Shown here in pieces: positions 61,997 through 64,000 of a stretch of 64,000 bases of DNA. This DNA is from Paenibacillus xylanexedens (GTDB lineage Bacteria; Bacillota; Bacilli; Paenibacillales; Paenibacillaceae): contig NZ_VEIO01000006.1 in assembly GCF_007680605.1 (NCBI RefSeq), forward strand, positions 103,695-167,694. The letters run 5' to 3'. Within the stretch, counting starts at the first letter, position 1. Every line of letters starts with the position of its first letter. The notes below the pieces were generated by a model. That model worked only from the letters and a program-made list of their open reading frames with translations, was not told where the DNA came from and did no database searches. Both the position numbers and the translations under genes were made by a program.

Positions 61997-62197
61997 TGAA
62001 CAGATTTACACGGACACTTCGATGACAGAATAACCTTTGGATCGCTGTTATCCCCAGATTTTTCGATTCCCTATTAAAGGGGAAAATCCGGTGATAAGCT
62101 TATGCTTCCGATGTAGCTTTCTTTCAGAAAGCTTTTAAGCGAACACTTCGCTTCTACAGTTTTTTTCTGTCCTCTCCGTTCATGTGTAAATTAAATG

Positions 62198-62212
62198 GTT
62201 CAATTTATATAA
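62198..62212 (+). promoter_or_regulatory. Shared 15-bp promoter element, xylA side
   Basis: GTTCAATTTATATAA, the mirror partner of 61982-61996. Between the two are hairpins near 62115-62155 but no gene. Confidence 0.5.
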
Positions 62213-62291
62213 GTAAAGGCTCTCATGTATATCCGCTAAGAAGCTATTCGACTATTATAGCGTAAACGAACCGGGAAAAAACAATTTTATT

Positions 62292-62322
62292 TTTACTTTG
62301 TTTAACCGATAGACAAAGTAAA
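62292..62322. promoter_or_regulatory. Putative XylR operator
   Basis: Perfect arms TTTACTTTGT and ACAAAGTAAA with an 11-base centre; it overlaps the -35 box of the xylA promoter. Confidence 0.65.
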
Positions 62323-62338
62323 TCCAATGTGTTAGGAT
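62310..62338 (+). promoter_or_regulatory. xylA promoter
   Basis: TAGACA (62310-62315), 17-base spacer, TAGGAT (62333-62338). Confidence 0.65.
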
Positions 62339-62342
62339 AACG

Positions 62343-62358
62343 TTGTAAACGATTTCTT
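62343..62358. promoter_or_regulatory. cre site downstream of the xylA promoter
   Basis: TTGTAAACGATTTCTT fits the CcpA consensus and covers the predicted transcription start. Confidence 0.55.
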
Positions 62359-62398
62359 AATCAAACTCTTTTAAAACTTTTGAGGAGGCATTTATCAC

Positions 62399-63715
62399 AT
62401 GGCCTATTTTGAATCCGTTAATAAGATTGCATTCGAAGGTAAAGATTCCAAGAATCCATTTGCTTTTAAACATTATAATCCACAAGAAGTTGTCGCTGGC
62501 AAAACGATGGAAGAGCACTTCCGTTTCGGTATGGCTTACTGGCACACATTAACTGCAGGCGGTAGCGACCCGTTCGGTGCTGAAACAGCAGTACGCTCAT
62601 GGGATAGCTACTCCGGATTGGATAAAGCGAAAGTTCGTGTAGAAGCGGCTTTTGAATTTATGGAAAAAATGAATCTGCCTTACTACTGTTTCCACGATGT
62701 AGACGTGGCTCCAGAAGGCGCATCACTGCGTGAATTCTACAGCAACATCGATACGATCGTTGATCTGTTGGAAGAGCACATGAAAGCAAGCGGCAAAAAA
62801 CTGCTGTGGAACACGGCTAACATGTTCTCCAACCCGCGTTTTATGTTTGGTGCAGCATCCACTTGCAACGCAGACGTATATGCTCACGCAGCAGCGCAGA
62901 TCAAAAAAGGTCTGGAAGTAGGTAAACGTCTGGGTGCAGAAAACTATGTATTCTGGGGCGGTCGTGAAGGGTACGACACATTGCTGAACACGGACATGCA
63001 ACTGGAGCAGGACAACATTGCTCGTATGTTCCATATGGCTGTTGATTATGCAAAAGAAATCGGCTTCGACGCTCAGTTCCTGATCGAGCCTAAACCAAAA
63101 GAGCCAACAAAACACCAATACGACTTCGACGCAGCAACTTCCATTGCGTTCTTGCAAAAATATGATCTCGACAAACAGTTCAAACTGAACCTTGAAGCGA
63201 ACCATGCAACGCTGGCTGGTCACACATTTGACCATGAAATCCGCGTTGCTCGTATCAACGGCATGCTCGGTTCCCTGGATGCAAACCAAGGCGATCTGCT
63301 GATTGGCTGGGATACGGACGAGTTCCCGGTTGATATGTATGATGCTACTCTGACCATGTACGAAGTGTTGAAAAACGGCGGTCTGGGCAAAGGTGGCGTA
63401 AACTTCGACGCGAAAGTTCGCCGTGGCTCCTTCGAACCTGAGGATCTGTTCCTGGCTCACATCGCAGGTATGGATACGTATGCGAAAGGTCTGAAAGTCG
63501 CTTCCAAACTGATCGAAGACCGTGTATTCGATGAATTCATCGAGCAACGTTACAGTAGCTTCAACGAAGGCATCGGTGCAGAGGTTGTTGCAGGTAAAGC
63601 AACACTCGCTTCCCTCGCAGAGTATGCTTTGAACAACGAAAACCCACGCAAAAACCAATCCGGACGTCAGGAACTGCTGAGAGCAAAACTCAACCAATAC
63701 ATTCTGGCTGACTAA
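62399..63715 (+). CDS. xylA: Xylose isomerase
   Basis: 438 residues. It converts D-xylose to D-xylulose. Catalytic His in YYCFHDVDVAPEG near residue 100, the WGGREG motif, metal-binding Glu in FLIEPKPKEPTKHQYD and Glu/His in NLEANHATLAGHTF are all present. GAGGAGG lies before ATG 62399. Controlled by the divergent xylR, an operator over the promoter and a cre site. xylB is not visible; the window ends 285 bases downstream. Confidence 0.97.
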   Translation: MAYFESVNKIAFEGKDSKNPFAFKHYNPQEVVAGKTMEEHFRFGMAYWHTLTAGGSDPFGAETAVRSWDSYSGLDKAKVRVEAAFEFMEKMNLPYYCFHDVDVAPEGASLREFYSNIDTIVDLLEEHMKASGKKLLWNTANMFSNPRFMFGAASTCNADVYAHAAAQIKKGLEVGKRLGAENYVFWGGREGYDTLLNTDMQLEQDNIARMFHMAVDYAKEIGFDAQFLIEPKPKEPTKHQYDFDAATSIAFLQKYDLDKQFKLNLEANHATLAGHTFDHEIRVARINGMLGSLDANQGDLLIGWDTDEFPVDMYDATLTMYEVLKNGGLGKGGVNFDAKVRRGSFEPEDLFLAHIAGMDTYAKGLKVASKLIEDRVFDEFIEQRYSSFNEGIGAEVVAGKATLASLAEYALNNENPRKNQSGRQELLRAKLNQYILAD

Positions 63716-63865
63716 TCACAGTCATAGAGGAAGAGTAAAATCATGCCCGAATGAACTGGCTATGGCTCTATGACTAGATCATTGCCGCACATAAAGCAGG
63801 AATCATCACTTCCTATTCGGTGCAAAAGTATGTTGCACCCTGGACGTTGAATAAGCGTGACATTC

Positions 63866-63905
63866 AAACCGTCCCCGCTTTCCTCTGGGAAGGCGGGGAC
63901 GGTTT
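63866..63905. terminator. GC-rich hairpin after xylA
   Basis: AAACCGTCCCCGC pairs with GCGGGGACGGTTT; only a short TTTGTTGG follows, so it may be a weak terminator or an attenuator before a gene beyond the window. Confidence 0.55.
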
Positions 63906-64000
63906 GTTGGTTTGGAGGTTCGTTGCCCCAAACGAGTACGGTTGTACCGTTTGAAAGCAACGTTACAAGCGGCATGCAGAAACGGAGTGGGCAGAAAGAA

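Noticed and set aside
62723..63697. Long minus-strand frames inside xylA, trxB and kduI
   Set aside because: All are antisense to well-identified enzymes, have no ribosome site and give Cys/Phe/His-rich nonsense-like products.
63760..63975. 71-codon minus-strand frame at the window end
   Set aside because: It spans a GC-rich terminator-like hairpin and has no good ribosome site; coding is unlikely.
31..64000. tRNA, rRNA, transposase, integrase or phage genes
   Set aside because: None recognised on either strand; no tRNA-like cloverleaf with a GGTTCRA-type T arm was noticed.

Overview
The window reads as a chromosomal segment of a Gram-positive, spore-former-type Firmicute, most likely Paenibacillus. 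Evidence: strong AGGAGG-type ribosome sites with ATG, GTG and TTG starts; lipobox lipoproteins; YesM/YesN two-component systems beside LplB/LplC-type sugar transporters; an SLH-anchored surface protein; cre-type catabolite sites; and a 448-residue GH1 beta-glucosidase whose catalytic glutamates (E166, E352) fall where I recall them in Paenibacillus polymyxa BglA. I see no rRNA, tRNA, CRISPR array, prophage or transposase gene. Base composition looks even by eye, apart from AT-rich regulatory gaps and a gene-free stretch at 7.1-8.2 kb.

Layout. 0-7 kb: end of a sensor kinase with a BcrA-type ABC exporter, pdxK, an OmpR-type two-component system, and pssA with a DedA (YbfM/PetA-like) lipid transporter. 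7.1-8.2 kb: a gene-poor island with three kinds of short repeat. 8.2-18 kb: an orphan nuclease-like winged-helix protein, a cation/proton antiporter behind a terminator-bearing leader, a DUF420 protein, gpmA, an aldo/keto reductase, a thioredoxin, an EamA/LysR divergent pair and uppP. 18-21.6 kb: TetR regulator, polar amino acid (perhaps cystine) ABC importer and an OsmC protein.

21.9-38.9 kb is a carbohydrate-use island: YesM-type kinase, YesN-type regulator, a large GH2 glycosidase, two LplB/LplC-type permeases, three paralogous solute-binding lipoproteins in tandem and bglA. CcpA-type cre or LacI-like sites recur at its promoters, in two cases at the predicted transcription start. No ATPase is present, so a shared MsmX-type ATPase elsewhere is expected. 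A small two-helix membrane protein carries the same promoter-plus-cre arrangement.

39-43 kb: a four-gene Cyo/Qox-type quinol oxidase with a Rex-like box upstream. 43.3-49 kb: a 1869-residue surface protein with nine Fn3-like repeats of exactly 288 bp and three SLH domains. 49.2-52.7 kb: an operon for unsaturated uronate use (kduI, DeoR regulator, kduD, TIM-barrel isomerase) preceded by a strict 10-bp-phased TGAACT array. 52.8-60.7 kb: metY, a P1B-type metal ATPase behind Fur-like boxes, an alpha/beta hydrolase, a ZIP transporter, trxB behind a PerR-like box, a glutaredoxin and a small membrane protein. 60.8-63.7 kb: divergent xylR and xylA.

Taken together this is a plant-polysaccharide-using, redox- and metal-responsive segment. 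The least explained elements are a dispersed 50-bp-phased repeat family (two loci), the antiporter leader RNA, the orphan nuclease-like protein and the tandem solute-binding proteins. All calls come from reading the sequence; no database search or folding calculation was run.
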